Positions 1 to 6,612 are shown, counted from the first letter of the stretch. The stretch: 11,571 nt of DNA from Oligosphaeraceae bacterium (GCA_012515455.1 JAAYYJ010000101.1:1-11571), one strand, 5' to 3'. A program made the numbers and translations. The notes: generated from the sequence alone by a model not told the origin.

Positions 1-532
1 CGACAGCAACCTGATTTGGATTGATCTGGAGATGACCGGCCTGCGTCCGGAATCCGACCGCATATTAGAAATTGCCTGCATTGTCACGGATCGTGATTTG
101 CAGATTCTCGCGGAGGGTCCGGTGCTGGCCCTGCGGCAGCCGGAGGCAGTACTCGCCCGGATGGACGACTGGAATCAGACCCACCACCGCGACTCGGGGC
201 TGCTGGAGCGGGTCCGCGCCAGCAGTATCCGCGAAGCGGAGGCCGAGCAGCAGACTCTGTCCTTCCTGCAGCAGTTCGTACCCGCGAACACCAGTCCGAT
301 CTGCGGCAACAGCATCTGCCAGGACCGGCGCTTTCTGTATCAATACATGCCCGCCCTGGAAAAGTTCTTCCACTACCGCAATCTCGATGTCAGCAGCATC
401 AAAATTCTGGCTCAGCTGTGGAAGCCGCAGATCATGCCCGGCTTCAGCAAGCAGGAGAAGCATCTCGCCCTTGATGATATCCGGGAATCCATCGCCGAAC
501 TGCAGTACTACCGCGAACATTTCCTGACTTGA
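1..532 (+). CDS. orn: Oligoribonuclease (3'-5' exoribonuclease), 5'-truncated by the window edge
   Basis: Orn is a cytoplasmic DEDDh exonuclease that degrades 2-5 nt RNAs, and pGpG from c-di-GMP turnover, to mononucleotides. The reading frame is already open at base 2 and begins DSNLIWIDLEMTGL, so only a handful of N-terminal residues lie outside the window. An internal ATG at base 32 falls inside the first catalytic motif and is not the start. Exo I is the DLE of IDLEMTG, Exo II lies in GNSICQDRRF, and Exo III is HLALDDIRES, with the histidine and aspartate in place. From memory the fragment aligns almost end to end with E. coli Orn, including MDDWN, SPICGNS, WKPxI and the YYREHF ending. The next gene starts 4 bp after the TGA, so the two are probably cotranscribed. 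Identification is near certain. Confidence 0.97.
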   Translation, partial: DSNLIWIDLEMTGLRPESDRILEIACIVTDRDLQILAEGPVLALRQPEAVLARMDDWNQTHHRDSGLLERVRASSIREAEAEQQTLSFLQQFVPANTSPICGNSICQDRRFLYQYMPALEKFFHYRNLDVSSIKILAQLWKPQIMPGFSKQEKHLALDDIRESIAELQYYREHFLT

Positions 533-536
533 ACCC

Positions 537-1304
537 ATGCTTGCACGACTACGTGAAAAAATCCAGCAGCTGCTGTCGCGCTTTCCGGAAGGGCCGGATT
601 GCCCCTGCGAACCGTCCTTCCCGGCAGCACTGCTCGCGGCCCTATTCGGGATAATAATCCTTTCCACGTTGCTCCGCCTGGTAGACAGCAGCGCGCTGCC
701 AGCCTGGCTGCAACTGCTCCTGGGGCAATTGCCATTCACCCTAGGCGGACTGGGCGGGGCCTGGCTCTGCCTGCGTCAGCCGCTCCGGGAATTCGGCTGG
801 CGCGGGGTGCTGTGCTGGTCACCACTGCCGCCAGCCGAACGCGAGCAGTTCTGGCGCCGGAACCTGCGCCTGACCGCCATACTTATCCCAGGGAGCATCG
901 GCATCAGTCTGCTGACTGCGGCATTGCTGCAGTATGCCGGCTGGGAGTACTTCCCGGAACAAAGCATTGAGACCCTGAGCAAAAATGCCCGCTGGCCCTT
1001 CTGGCCGCTGGCCTTTGTCTGCTCAGCGGTCATTGCGCCGGTGGCGGAGGAAATACTGTTCCGGCATCTGATGTTCAGGAGCCTGCGGCTGACCAGGATA
1101 CCAGCCGCGGCTCTGCTGACCGCCTGCGTATTCTCACTGCTGCACGCCCTGCCCCAGGCCATGCCGGCCTTCATCTTCGTGGGACTGATGCTGCAGCTCG
1201 CCTGCCGCATCGGCTCACTGCGCCAGGCAATGTTGTTGCACGCCAGCTATAACCTGATTATGTTCTGGCTGCTTATCCTGCGGAATATTGTGACTGCAGA
1301 CTAA
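537..1304 (+). CDS. CPBP-family (Abi/CAAX-protease-like) intramembrane metalloprotease
   Basis: This 255-residue polytopic inner-membrane protein has the three signatures of the CPBP family (Rce1-like prenyl proteases, bacteriocin self-immunity proteins): EEILFR (residues 171-176, the EExxxR glutamates and arginine), FSLLH (199-203, FxxxH) and HASYN (235-239, HxxxN/D). The glutamates and histidines are the expected metal or catalytic residues. Hydrophobic segments lie roughly at 29-48, 56-78, 112-133, 155-170, 188-203, 208-224 and 232-250. The N-terminus (1-25) is basic and cytosolic-looking. The ATG follows the orn stop by 4 bp with no strong Shine-Dalgarno, which suggests coupling to orn. 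The gene ends in a stop that overlaps the stop of the convergent flavoprotein gene. The substrate cannot be inferred, and no bacteriocin or prenylated target gene is nearby. Family assignment is firm; function is unknown. Confidence 0.9.
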   Translation: MLARLREKIQQLLSRFPEGPDCPCEPSFPAALLAALFGIIILSTLLRLVDSSALPAWLQLLLGQLPFTLGGLGGAWLCLRQPLREFGWRGVLCWSPLPPAEREQFWRRNLRLTAILIPGSIGISLLTAALLQYAGWEYFPEQSIETLSKNARWPFWPLAFVCSAVIAPVAEEILFRHLMFRSLRLTRIPAAALLTACVFSLLHALPQAMPAFIFVGLMLQLACRIGSLRQAMLLHASYNLIMFWLLILRNIVTAD

Positions 1305-3256
1305 GACTGGCCAAAGACCTCTCCCTGCCGGAATTCGCTCCAGACGGTCTCGAACCACCCGTCGGTCTGCGGCAAAGGACGGCAGTCCTCCCAGGAGACC
1401 CGCGGCTGCCCGGCAGCATCAGCAGCACACAGCATCACCCTCTTCCGGCAAGACGGGTCCTCCGGCATAATGCACCACTTCGCCGCCAAGGCAGGATGCA
1501 GGCGCTCGCCCCCGCGGGAAAGCACCAGCGCTCCGCCCCGCGAACCGACCTGCTCGGTCTGCACCAAAATGCACTCCAGATAGAATACCGCAGCCAGGCA
1601 GAGCTGCTGATTGCGCAGCGTCTCCGCCACCTCGCGTCCGCTCAGCCCACCCAGGGGGGCACGCAAGGACCGCTCGTACTGCCGCACCGTCTCCTCCAGG
1701 GCTACGTGCACCTGCTCCCGGACCCGCACAAACGCCCCCGCCCGGCTCATGCGCTGCTGCAGCTCCTGCCGTTCCCCCCGCCAGGCTTTTTCCCCCGGGG
1801 CGGCAGCGGCCAGTCGTCCCTGCCAATCCTGCCAGCAGCGTTCCCGCGCTTGTCGGAATTCCGCGTCGGTATCGCTGCTGCCCTGGTATTTGCGGGCGAT
1901 GAACTCGGCGGCGCGGTATGCGCCGACCTGCCCGGAATTCAGGGCCGAGCCGCCGGGGCGGGTCACGCCGTGGCTGCCGTTGACCTCACCGACCGGAAAG
2001 AAATGCCGCAGGCTGCGCGACTCCCACCAGATATTTCCCGCCAGGCCGCCGTTATTGTGCTGGGCGCAGACCGCGATTTCCAGGCTCTCCTGGCTGAGAT
2101 CAATCCCGTGGGTGCGGTACAGCTCGATTGCCGGGGCATTAAGCGCCTGCAGGCGCTGCAGCGGGCTGTCGCCCCAGGCCCGGCTCTTCTCCAGGTACCC
2201 GCGCGTCTCCGCGGCGAGTTTTGCGAACTGCAAGTCCGGCGGGTCCTGTCGGTAATCCAGGAAGACCCGGTTGCCGCGTTCGACGGTTTCGATATAGACG
2301 AAGATATCCACCAGCGATGACCCGGGCACATTTCCGGCCGCGAAAGGCCATTGGTATCCTTTCAGGAAAATAGCGTCGTACATCGCCGCCGGGCTGTCAA
2401 AGTACTCGCGCAGGAATTCCCGCTCCTCGCCCTGCGCATTGCGGGAAATAAAGCGGGGCAGGACCTGCATGTAGCTGCCGGAGACATTCCAGCGGAATTT
2501 CACCGAGGCCAGCCCGAACTGCGATTCGGCCAGATTGCAGGCCAGCGCACCGGCCTCCAGTCCCAGTCCGATGCCGCCGCAATGCACCGCCGGGTAGACA
2601 CTGGTAGCGTACAGCCCGCCCGGGCCGCCGACCGCGAAGACCACATTCTCGGCCTGCACCGCGCTGAACTGCGGTTCGCCATCCTGCAGGGACAGGAAGA
2701 CCGCGCCCAAGCAACGCTCTTTGGCCGCATCAGTCAGAATTTTGACCGCCAGCTGCCGCTCCTGGACCTCGATCTTACGACGCTGCAGTTCAGCCGTCAG
2801 TGCCAGGCACATCTCCCGCGAGGTATATGGCCCGCAGCTGGTGGCCCGGCGTTTCGGGTCGTGATCGGTCTTGTAGCCGATATATTGTCCGAATGCGTCA
2901 TGCGGGAACGGCACTCCCAGGTTGACCAGGCCGGCGAAAGTCTGCTGTGACAGCGCCGCCTCGACCAGCGCGATATCGCCATGCATTGCGCCGCCGGCGG
3001 CGAGGTCTCTGGCCATGGCCAGGGGCGAATCGGCTTCGGCGCCGTACATTCCCAGTTTGTAATAGGTCTGTTTATCGCTGCCGGTGTTGATGCTGGTGCC
3101 CATCCGCAGGCCCTCGCTGTACACCGCCAGGTCGCTGATTCCCAACGCCTGCAGCCGTACCGCCGCCGCCAACCCGGCTGCGCCGCTGCCAATCACCAAG
3201 GTATGGACTTTCCGGGTAACCATACCCGGTGTGCATAAATCTCCGCTCGTGGACAT
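1301..3256 (-). CDS. FAD-dependent oxidoreductase, fumarate reductase/succinate dehydrogenase flavoprotein superfamily
   Basis: The predicted protein has 651 residues. The N-terminal FAD Rossmann motif VIGSGAAGLAAA (21-32) is classical GxGxxG. A second FAD-contact block, VVFAVGGPGGLY (205-216), and a C-terminal FAD block, FPVGEVNGSHGVTRPGGSALNS (about 420-441), match the layout of SdhA/FrdA, aspartate oxidase and AprA. The usual catalytic QFHPTG and RGEGG segments of succinate dehydrogenase are not recognisable: the region after ESQF reads GLASVKF, so the substrate is probably not succinate/fumarate. No signal peptide or heme/FMN domain is visible, so it is probably cytoplasmic. I chose the ATG at 3256 because GAGGAAAG lies at good spacing upstream. 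The frame stays open further upstream only as a shadow inside the kinase gene. The gene follows the kinase by 47 bp and is probably cotranscribed. Specific reaction unknown. Confidence 0.88.
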   Translation of the reverse strand: MSTSGDLCTPGMVTRKVHTLVIGSGAAGLAAAVRLQALGISDLAVYSEGLRMGTSINTGSDKQTYYKLGMYGAEADSPLAMARDLAAGGAMHGDIALVEAALSQQTFAGLVNLGVPFPHDAFGQYIGYKTDHDPKRRATSCGPYTSREMCLALTAELQRRKIEVQERQLAVKILTDAAKERCLGAVFLSLQDGEPQFSAVQAENVVFAVGGPGGLYATSVYPAVHCGGIGLGLEAGALACNLAESQFGLASVKFRWNVSGSYMQVLPRFISRNAQGEEREFLREYFDSPAAMYDAIFLKGYQWPFAAGNVPGSSLVDIFVYIETVERGNRVFLDYRQDPPDLQFAKLAAETRGYLEKSRAWGDSPLQRLQALNAPAIELYRTHGIDLSQESLEIAVCAQHNNGGLAGNIWWESRSLRHFFPVGEVNGSHGVTRPGGSALNSGQVGAYRAAEFIARKYQGSSDTDAEFRQARERCWQDWQGRLAAAAPGEKAWRGERQELQQRMSRAGAFVRVREQVHVALEETVRQYERSLRAPLGGLSGREVAETLRNQQLCLAAVFYLECILVQTEQVGSRGGALVLSRGGERLHPALAAKWCIMPEDPSCRKRVMLCAADAAGQPRVSWEDCRPLPQTDGWFETVWSEFRQGEVFGQS

Positions 3257-3268
3257 CTTACTTTCCTC
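3249..3268 (-). promoter_or_regulatory. Ribosome binding site deciding the start of the FAD oxidoreductase
   Basis: Read on the minus strand, GAGGAAAG sits a few bases before the ATG at 3256-3254. This favours that ATG over the long upstream in-frame extension (to about 4264), which would lie wholly inside the kinase gene. Confidence 0.75.
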
Positions 3269-3303
3269 TGCTTGTATTGCCTCAGGTGACCCTGCCGGGG
3301 CCA

Positions 3304-4878
3304 TCACAACGCCGTTTCCAGCAACCGGCCGTATTTGCGGTACTGCTGGTACAAGCGCCGGTACACCGGCACCAGCGCAGGTTGCGGGCGGTACTCCCGG
3401 TCGTATCCGGCGCCCATCGCGGCCATCGCGGCCATGATATCGGGATGCACCCCTGCGGCCACTGCGGCGAACATCGCCGCGCCCAGAGCGCAAGTCTGTT
3501 CGCTGGCCGCAACCCTGATAGGCAGATTGAAGACATCCGCGCAGAGCTGCATCACCAGCGCCGATTTCCGGCTGATGCCGCCGGTGGCGATAATCTCCTG
3601 CGCCGGCAATCCCTCTTCCGTCAGACGTTCCAGGATCGCCTGCGCGCCGAACACCGTCCCCTCCAGCAAAGCGCGGTAGATCATCCCGGGGGTGCTGCCC
3701 AGGCGCAAGCCGAGAATCGCCCCGCTGAGTTGTGGATTGGCATCGGGAGAACGCCGGCCATTGAACCAATCCAGCGCCAGCAGGCCGTTGCTGCCGGGTG
3801 CGACCGCCGCAGCCTCGGCCTCCAGCTCGGCCAGCGAGACCGCACCGGCCCGCCCGAGTATGTTCCTGAACCAGGCGTACACGTCTCCGAAAGCCGCCTG
3901 CCCGGCCTCCAGTCCGACCATCCCCGGCAGGACCGATCCGTCGACCTGCCCGCAGATTCCGGGCACGCAGCGGGAGAGCCCCGGCACGGCCATGATATCG
4001 CAAGTCGAGGTGCCCAGCACCTTGACCAGCTTGAAGGGCTGTATCTGCGCCCCGACGGCGCCGAAATGCGCATCGATGCCGCTGCCGCCGACCACCACCC
4101 CGGGCGGCAATCCCAGCTTGCGGGACCATTTCTCCGAGAGCACCCCGACCGGCCGGTCGGCGGTGAGGCAAGGCCCTGCCAGGCGCTCCCGCCAGCCTGC
4201 GAGCAGCGGGTCTACTGCGGTCAGGAATTTCTGGGGCGGCAGTCCGTCCCAGGCGGCATGCCATAAGGCCTTATGGCCGGCGGCGCAGCGGCTGCGGGGC
4301 AGCCGTTGCAGATTACTCAGGCCGCAGAGTTCTGCGCTCATCCAGTCACAATGTTCGAGCCAGCCGCAGGCAGCCTGCCGGACCGCCGGGTCCCGGCGCA
4401 GCACATACAGCATTTTGCTCCAGAGCCATTCGCTGGAATAGCTCCCGCCGCAGTATTGCCGATAATCGACCGGGCTGTTTGCCGCGACCTCGTTGATGCG
4501 CTCGGCCTCGGCCAGGGCGGTATGATCTTTCCAGAGCATGAACATCGCCTCCGGGTTGTCGGCAAATTCGGGGCGCAGGGCCAGCGGCTGCGCGTGTTCA
4601 TCCACCGGGCAAGGCGTGGAGCCGGTGGCATCGAGAGCCAGCCCCGCCACCGCGGCGGTATCCTGCCCGCGCAACAGCGTCTGCAACGCCTCCTCCAGGC
4701 TCTCCAGGTAATCCAGCGGGTGTTGCCGGAACTGATTATCCCCCGGGCAGCAGTAGCGCCCCTCCTGCCAACGCCGGTACGGACTCACGCTCTCTGACAG
4801 CTGCCGACCGTCAGCGCTGACCAGCAGCGCCCGCACGCTGTCAGTGCCGAAATCCACCCCGATCAATAATTTGTCCAT
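3304..4878 (-). CDS. araB: FGGY-family carbohydrate kinase, L-ribulokinase (AraB) type
   Basis: This 524-residue kinase should phosphorylate L-ribulose, or a related ketopentose/polyol, with ATP in the cytoplasm. Diagnostic AraB segments in order are VDFGTDSVRAL (8-18, phosphate loop), ATGSTPCPVD (84-93), LRPEFADNPEAMFMLWKDHT (101-120), GGSYSSEWLWSK (144-155), AAGHKALWH (199-207), SGIDAHFGAVGA (266-277, catalytic base Asp269), GTSTCDIM (289-296), GICGQVDGSVLPGM and GLEAGQAAFGDVYAWF (307-337), LDWFNGRRSPDAN (369-381) and ATGGISRKS (431-439). These match E. coli AraB far better than xylulokinase or glycerol kinase. It is slightly shorter than the roughly 560-residue family norm. A GGAG lies upstream of the ATG. 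No araA or araD is in the window and the partner is a flavoprotein, so the true substrate could differ from L-ribulose. Confidence 0.88.
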   Translation of the reverse strand: MDKLLIGVDFGTDSVRALLVSADGRQLSESVSPYRRWQEGRYCCPGDNQFRQHPLDYLESLEEALQTLLRGQDTAAVAGLALDATGSTPCPVDEHAQPLALRPEFADNPEAMFMLWKDHTALAEAERINEVAANSPVDYRQYCGGSYSSEWLWSKMLYVLRRDPAVRQAACGWLEHCDWMSAELCGLSNLQRLPRSRCAAGHKALWHAAWDGLPPQKFLTAVDPLLAGWRERLAGPCLTADRPVGVLSEKWSRKLGLPPGVVVGGSGIDAHFGAVGAQIQPFKLVKVLGTSTCDIMAVPGLSRCVPGICGQVDGSVLPGMVGLEAGQAAFGDVYAWFRNILGRAGAVSLAELEAEAAAVAPGSNGLLALDWFNGRRSPDANPQLSGAILGLRLGSTPGMIYRALLEGTVFGAQAILERLTEEGLPAQEIIATGGISRKSALVMQLCADVFNLPIRVAASEQTCALGAAMFAAVAAGVHPDIMAAMAAMGAGYDREYRPQPALVPVYRRLYQQYRKYGRLLETAL

Positions 4879-4925
4879 CTCTGTCTCCGGAAATCTCTGT
4901 CGCTGCGTTGGTCACCGCCGGACAA
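4863..4925 (-). other. Possible 20-codon upstream reading frame overlapping the araB start
   Basis: On the minus strand a strong AAGGAGG (about 4933-4939) is followed 7 nt later by a TTG (4925-4923) that opens a 20-codon frame. That frame ends in TGA at 4865-4863, 13 nt inside araB and out of frame with it. The geometry would allow termination-reinitiation coupling. TTG is a rare start, and the same bases include a TATATT that could instead be a -10 element, in which case this would not be transcribed. Speculative. Confidence 0.2.
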
Positions 4926-5276
4926 TATAATTCCTCCTTCCGGATTTTCCGGCCGCGGCACTCGCTTTTGCCGGAAAAACCCCAGTGACCCGCCTCGCCG
5001 GAGGAGCGGCACCTGGGTTGACCGGGATTTCCCCGCACTGTTGCGCAGCGATACCCCTCGGCGCAGGAAAAGTGCACCCTTGAGTTGCAAAATGCCAAAT
5101 TGAGGTTAATTTTTCCTCGCTTCGGAATGACCTTATGTGGGAGCGTCTGGCGATTTTGTCGAAATAGGGATGCAGCGCGACTTGGTCATGGCTATGGGCA
5201 CCTTTTTCATGATGTCGCACATCGACTTTTTACCGTGATTTTTCAGACCAGTTACAAGGAGCAATTGAAGAACAGC
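4879..5276. promoter_or_regulatory. Divergent intergenic region (araB / Gfo-Idh-MocA), hairpin-rich, possible interspersed repeat
   Basis: This 398-bp gap has no convincing gene and must hold the promoters of both flanking genes. An AT patch at 4924-4931 reads TATAAT on plus and TATATT on minus, the latter 46 bp before araB. A weak plus-strand pair, TTGCAA (5085-5090) and TAATTT (5107-5112) with a 16-bp spacer, is the best but poor match for the Gfo gene. Several short inverted repeats occur: TTTTCCGG/CCGGAAAA (4945-4952/4971-4978), CAGTG/CACTG (4983-4987/5036-5040) enclosing CCTC-GCCG-GAGG (4993-5004), and GGGATTTCCC (5025-5034 region). This could be a structured leader, an operator region or a multicopy intergenic repeat. 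No known riboswitch consensus was recognised. Confidence 0.5.
4945..5040. repeat. Nested inverted repeats upstream of araB
   Basis: TTTTCCGG at 4945-4952 pairs with CCGGAAAA at 4971-4978 (8 bp, 18-nt loop). CAGTG at 4983-4987 pairs with CACTG at 5036-5040 and encloses the 4-bp hairpin CCTC-GCCG-GAGG at 4993-5004. If transcribed with araB this would be a 5' leader; it could also be a repeat-element remnant. The pairing is read directly; its role is unknown. Confidence 0.5.
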
Positions 5277-6335
5277 ATGAGCAACAAAGTCAGAGTAGGA
5301 ATTTGGGGCCTGGGCCGAGCCGGAAAAGGCATGCATACCGCGGAAATCAAAGTTCATTCGGAGAGAGTGGAAGTGGTTGCCGCCTGCGACATTGATGGAA
5401 AACGGGCCGAGGCTTACGAAAAAGAAAACCGGGTCAGGGTGTATACCGAGCCGGAGAAATTCCTGGCGGACAAGGACATGGACCTGGTTGCAGTCTGCAC
5501 CCGCTCTCCGGACCATGTGCGTCATACTCAAATGGCTATGGAGGCCGGCTTTGCGGCCTACATCGAAAAGCCGCTGGCCACTTCCCGCGCCGAAGCGGAA
5601 ATTTTGCTCGCCCTGGACCGGAAATATCCCGGGAAACTCTTCTGCCGCCAGAACCGCCGTTTTGAGCCCTGTTTCCAGCATGTCAAAGAGATCATCGAAT
5701 CAGGGATCCTGGGCACCGTCCACACCATCAAGCTGTGCCGGAATAATTTTTCCCGCCGTGATGACTGGCAGACTCTTCTCTGCAACGGCGGCGGGCAGTT
5801 GAACAACTGGGGACCACATCTTATCGATCATGCTCTCCAGTTCCTGAACTACGAGGCCAAATTGGTCTGGAGCAATCTCTCGCTGGTGGCGGCGCTGGGA
5901 GATGCGGAAGACTGTGTCAAGATTGTCTTGCAAGGCAAGAACGGCTGTATTGTGGATATCGAGATCTTTGGCGGCAATGCCCTTCCTGATAATGTCTATG
6001 AGGTATTCGGGGACCGTGGTGCATTGGTCAGTTCCGATGAGCAGGACCTCAAGCTCCGCTATATTGATCCGGAATACAAACTGGTGAAAACCCCGGTCAA
6101 TAACGGTCAACCCAATGGTTTTCAATTTGCCGACAACGCCGTCCTGCCCTGGCGGCGAATGACGATCATGACCGAACCGAAGCTGAAAGTAAACATGAAT
6201 TCCAGCTACGGCTACATCGCCGATTCGCTTCTCGAGGGCAAACCTTTCCCGATCAAACTGCAGGAGGCGCTGGCTGTCCTTGACATCTGCGATCAGGTGA
6301 AAGCCCAGTCCGCATTGTACCATCAGCGCGGCTAG
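5277..6335 (+). CDS. Gfo/Idh/MocA-family NAD(P)-dependent oxidoreductase
   Basis: The protein has 352 residues. The N-terminal Rossmann domain begins VGIWGLGRAG (GxGxxG at 11-16), with an acidic residue ending the second strand (ACDID, 36-40) that favours NAD(H). The family signature EKPLA is at 97-101 (catalytic Lys98). The C-terminal domain carries GGGQLNNWGPHLIDHA (171-186), including the usual H and D of the GxxxxDxGxHxxD motif. Such enzymes oxidise or reduce sugars, cyclitols or their derivatives; the substrate cannot be read from sequence. The start is slightly ambiguous: AAGGAG (5256-5261) is 15 nt before the ATG and 3 nt before an in-frame TTG at 5265. The ATG fits the family N-terminus best. 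Base composition looks less GC-rich than neighbouring genes. It is transcribed divergently from the araB unit, which hints at shared regulation. Confidence 0.92.
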   Translation: MSNKVRVGIWGLGRAGKGMHTAEIKVHSERVEVVAACDIDGKRAEAYEKENRVRVYTEPEKFLADKDMDLVAVCTRSPDHVRHTQMAMEAGFAAYIEKPLATSRAEAEILLALDRKYPGKLFCRQNRRFEPCFQHVKEIIESGILGTVHTIKLCRNNFSRRDDWQTLLCNGGGQLNNWGPHLIDHALQFLNYEAKLVWSNLSLVAALGDAEDCVKIVLQGKNGCIVDIEIFGGNALPDNVYEVFGDRGALVSSDEQDLKLRYIDPEYKLVKTPVNNGQPNGFQFADNAVLPWRRMTIMTEPKLKVNMNSSYGYIADSLLEGKPFPIKLQEALAVLDICDQVKAQSALYHQRG

Positions 6336-6433
6336 GACGGACTGCAACCTGAACACCGTCAGGCCCACCCCGGGACAGGGGCCCAGCCGTCCACACTCCC
6401 CGCTCCTTAGCCGATTCATCCTGGTCGGGCTAA

Positions 6434-6450
6434 CAACCCCAACGGGGTTG
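6434..6450. repeat. Hairpin 1: 7-bp perfect stem
   Basis: CAACCCC (6434-6440) and GGGGTTG (6444-6450) flank the loop AAC. A close variant, ACCCC-GGC-GGGGT, recurs at 6579-6591, which suggests copies of one palindromic element. Confidence 0.85.
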
Positions 6451-6462
6451 CCATCTTCAAAG

Positions 6463-6495
6463 CCCAGGGTTGGTTGCAAAGCAACCAACCCTGGG
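6463..6495. repeat. Hairpin 2: 15-bp perfect stem with AAA loop
   Basis: CCCAGGGTTGGTTGC (6463-6477) is the exact reverse complement of bases 6481-6495, with only AAA between. The following bases are ACCAAAAACGG, not a T-run, so it does not look like a plus-strand intrinsic terminator. It resembles REP-type or intergenic palindromic repeat units. Confidence 0.9.
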
Positions 6496-6518
6496 ACCAA
6501 AAACGGCACACCCAATCA

Positions 6519-6571
6519 TCCCCTCCTTCCTCCCGGGGGCGGCTGAGCCGCCCCCGGGAGGAAGGAGGGGA
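6519..6571. repeat. Perfect 53-bp palindrome (26-bp arms, single central base)
   Basis: Bases 6519-6544 are the exact reverse complement of 6546-6571 around G6545; as RNA it would form a 25-bp stem with loop TGA. The arms are strongly pyrimidine/purine biased (CCCCTCCTTCC outside, GGGGGCGGC inside). Perfection over this length implies recent origin, active maintenance or a mobile repeat, not chance. It lies 42 bp beyond the radC stop. Confidence 0.95.
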
Positions 6572-6578
6572 GGTCACC

Positions 6579-6607
6579 ACCCCGGCGGGGTTCGCGCTGG
6601 AGGCGCG
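6579..6607. repeat. Hairpins 4 and 5: adjacent short perfect stems
   Basis: ACCCC-GGC-GGGGT (6579-6591) is followed by CGCGC-TGGAG-GCGCG (6593-6607). Both stems are perfect and 5 bp long. The first is a variant of the hairpin at 6434-6450. They end 5 bp from the radC stop codon. Confidence 0.75.
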
Positions 6608-6612
6608 GGTGA

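Larger units (their letters stand above)
6336..6612. other. Non-coding gap between Gfo/Idh/MocA and radC, filled with hairpins
   Basis: This 277-bp region separates two converging genes and has no credible gene. It opens with a weak GACGG/CCGTC inverted repeat (6336-6340/6356-6360). From 6434 to 6607 it is almost entirely palindromic units, listed separately. None is followed directly by a T-run, so classical Rho-independent termination is not evident, although such hairpins could block RNA decay or transcription from both sides. Confidence 0.7.

Noticed and set aside
3257..4264. Upstream extension of the FAD oxidoreductase frame by over 330 codons, as one 987-residue protein
   Set aside because: The extension lies inside the well-supported araB gene in another frame, is arginine/glycine/alanine-rich low complexity, and a good ribosome site marks the ATG at 3256.
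4980..5080. Cobalamin or other known riboswitch upstream of araB
   Set aside because: Some words resemble cobalamin elements, but the B12 box and the conserved core order could not be found on either strand.
5085..5276. N-terminal extension of the Gfo/Idh/MocA protein from an upstream ATG
   Set aside because: The family begins just before the Rossmann strand, which matches the ATG at 5277. The extension is non-homologous, cysteine/arginine-rich and lies in the intergenic repeat region.
6463..6495. Intrinsic terminator for the Gfo/Idh/MocA gene
   Set aside because: The stem is strong but no T-run follows on plus, and it lies more than 120 bp from the stop. It is better treated as a palindromic repeat.
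6434..6607. CRISPR array
   Set aside because: The hairpins differ in sequence and length and there are no equal-sized repeats with unique spacers.
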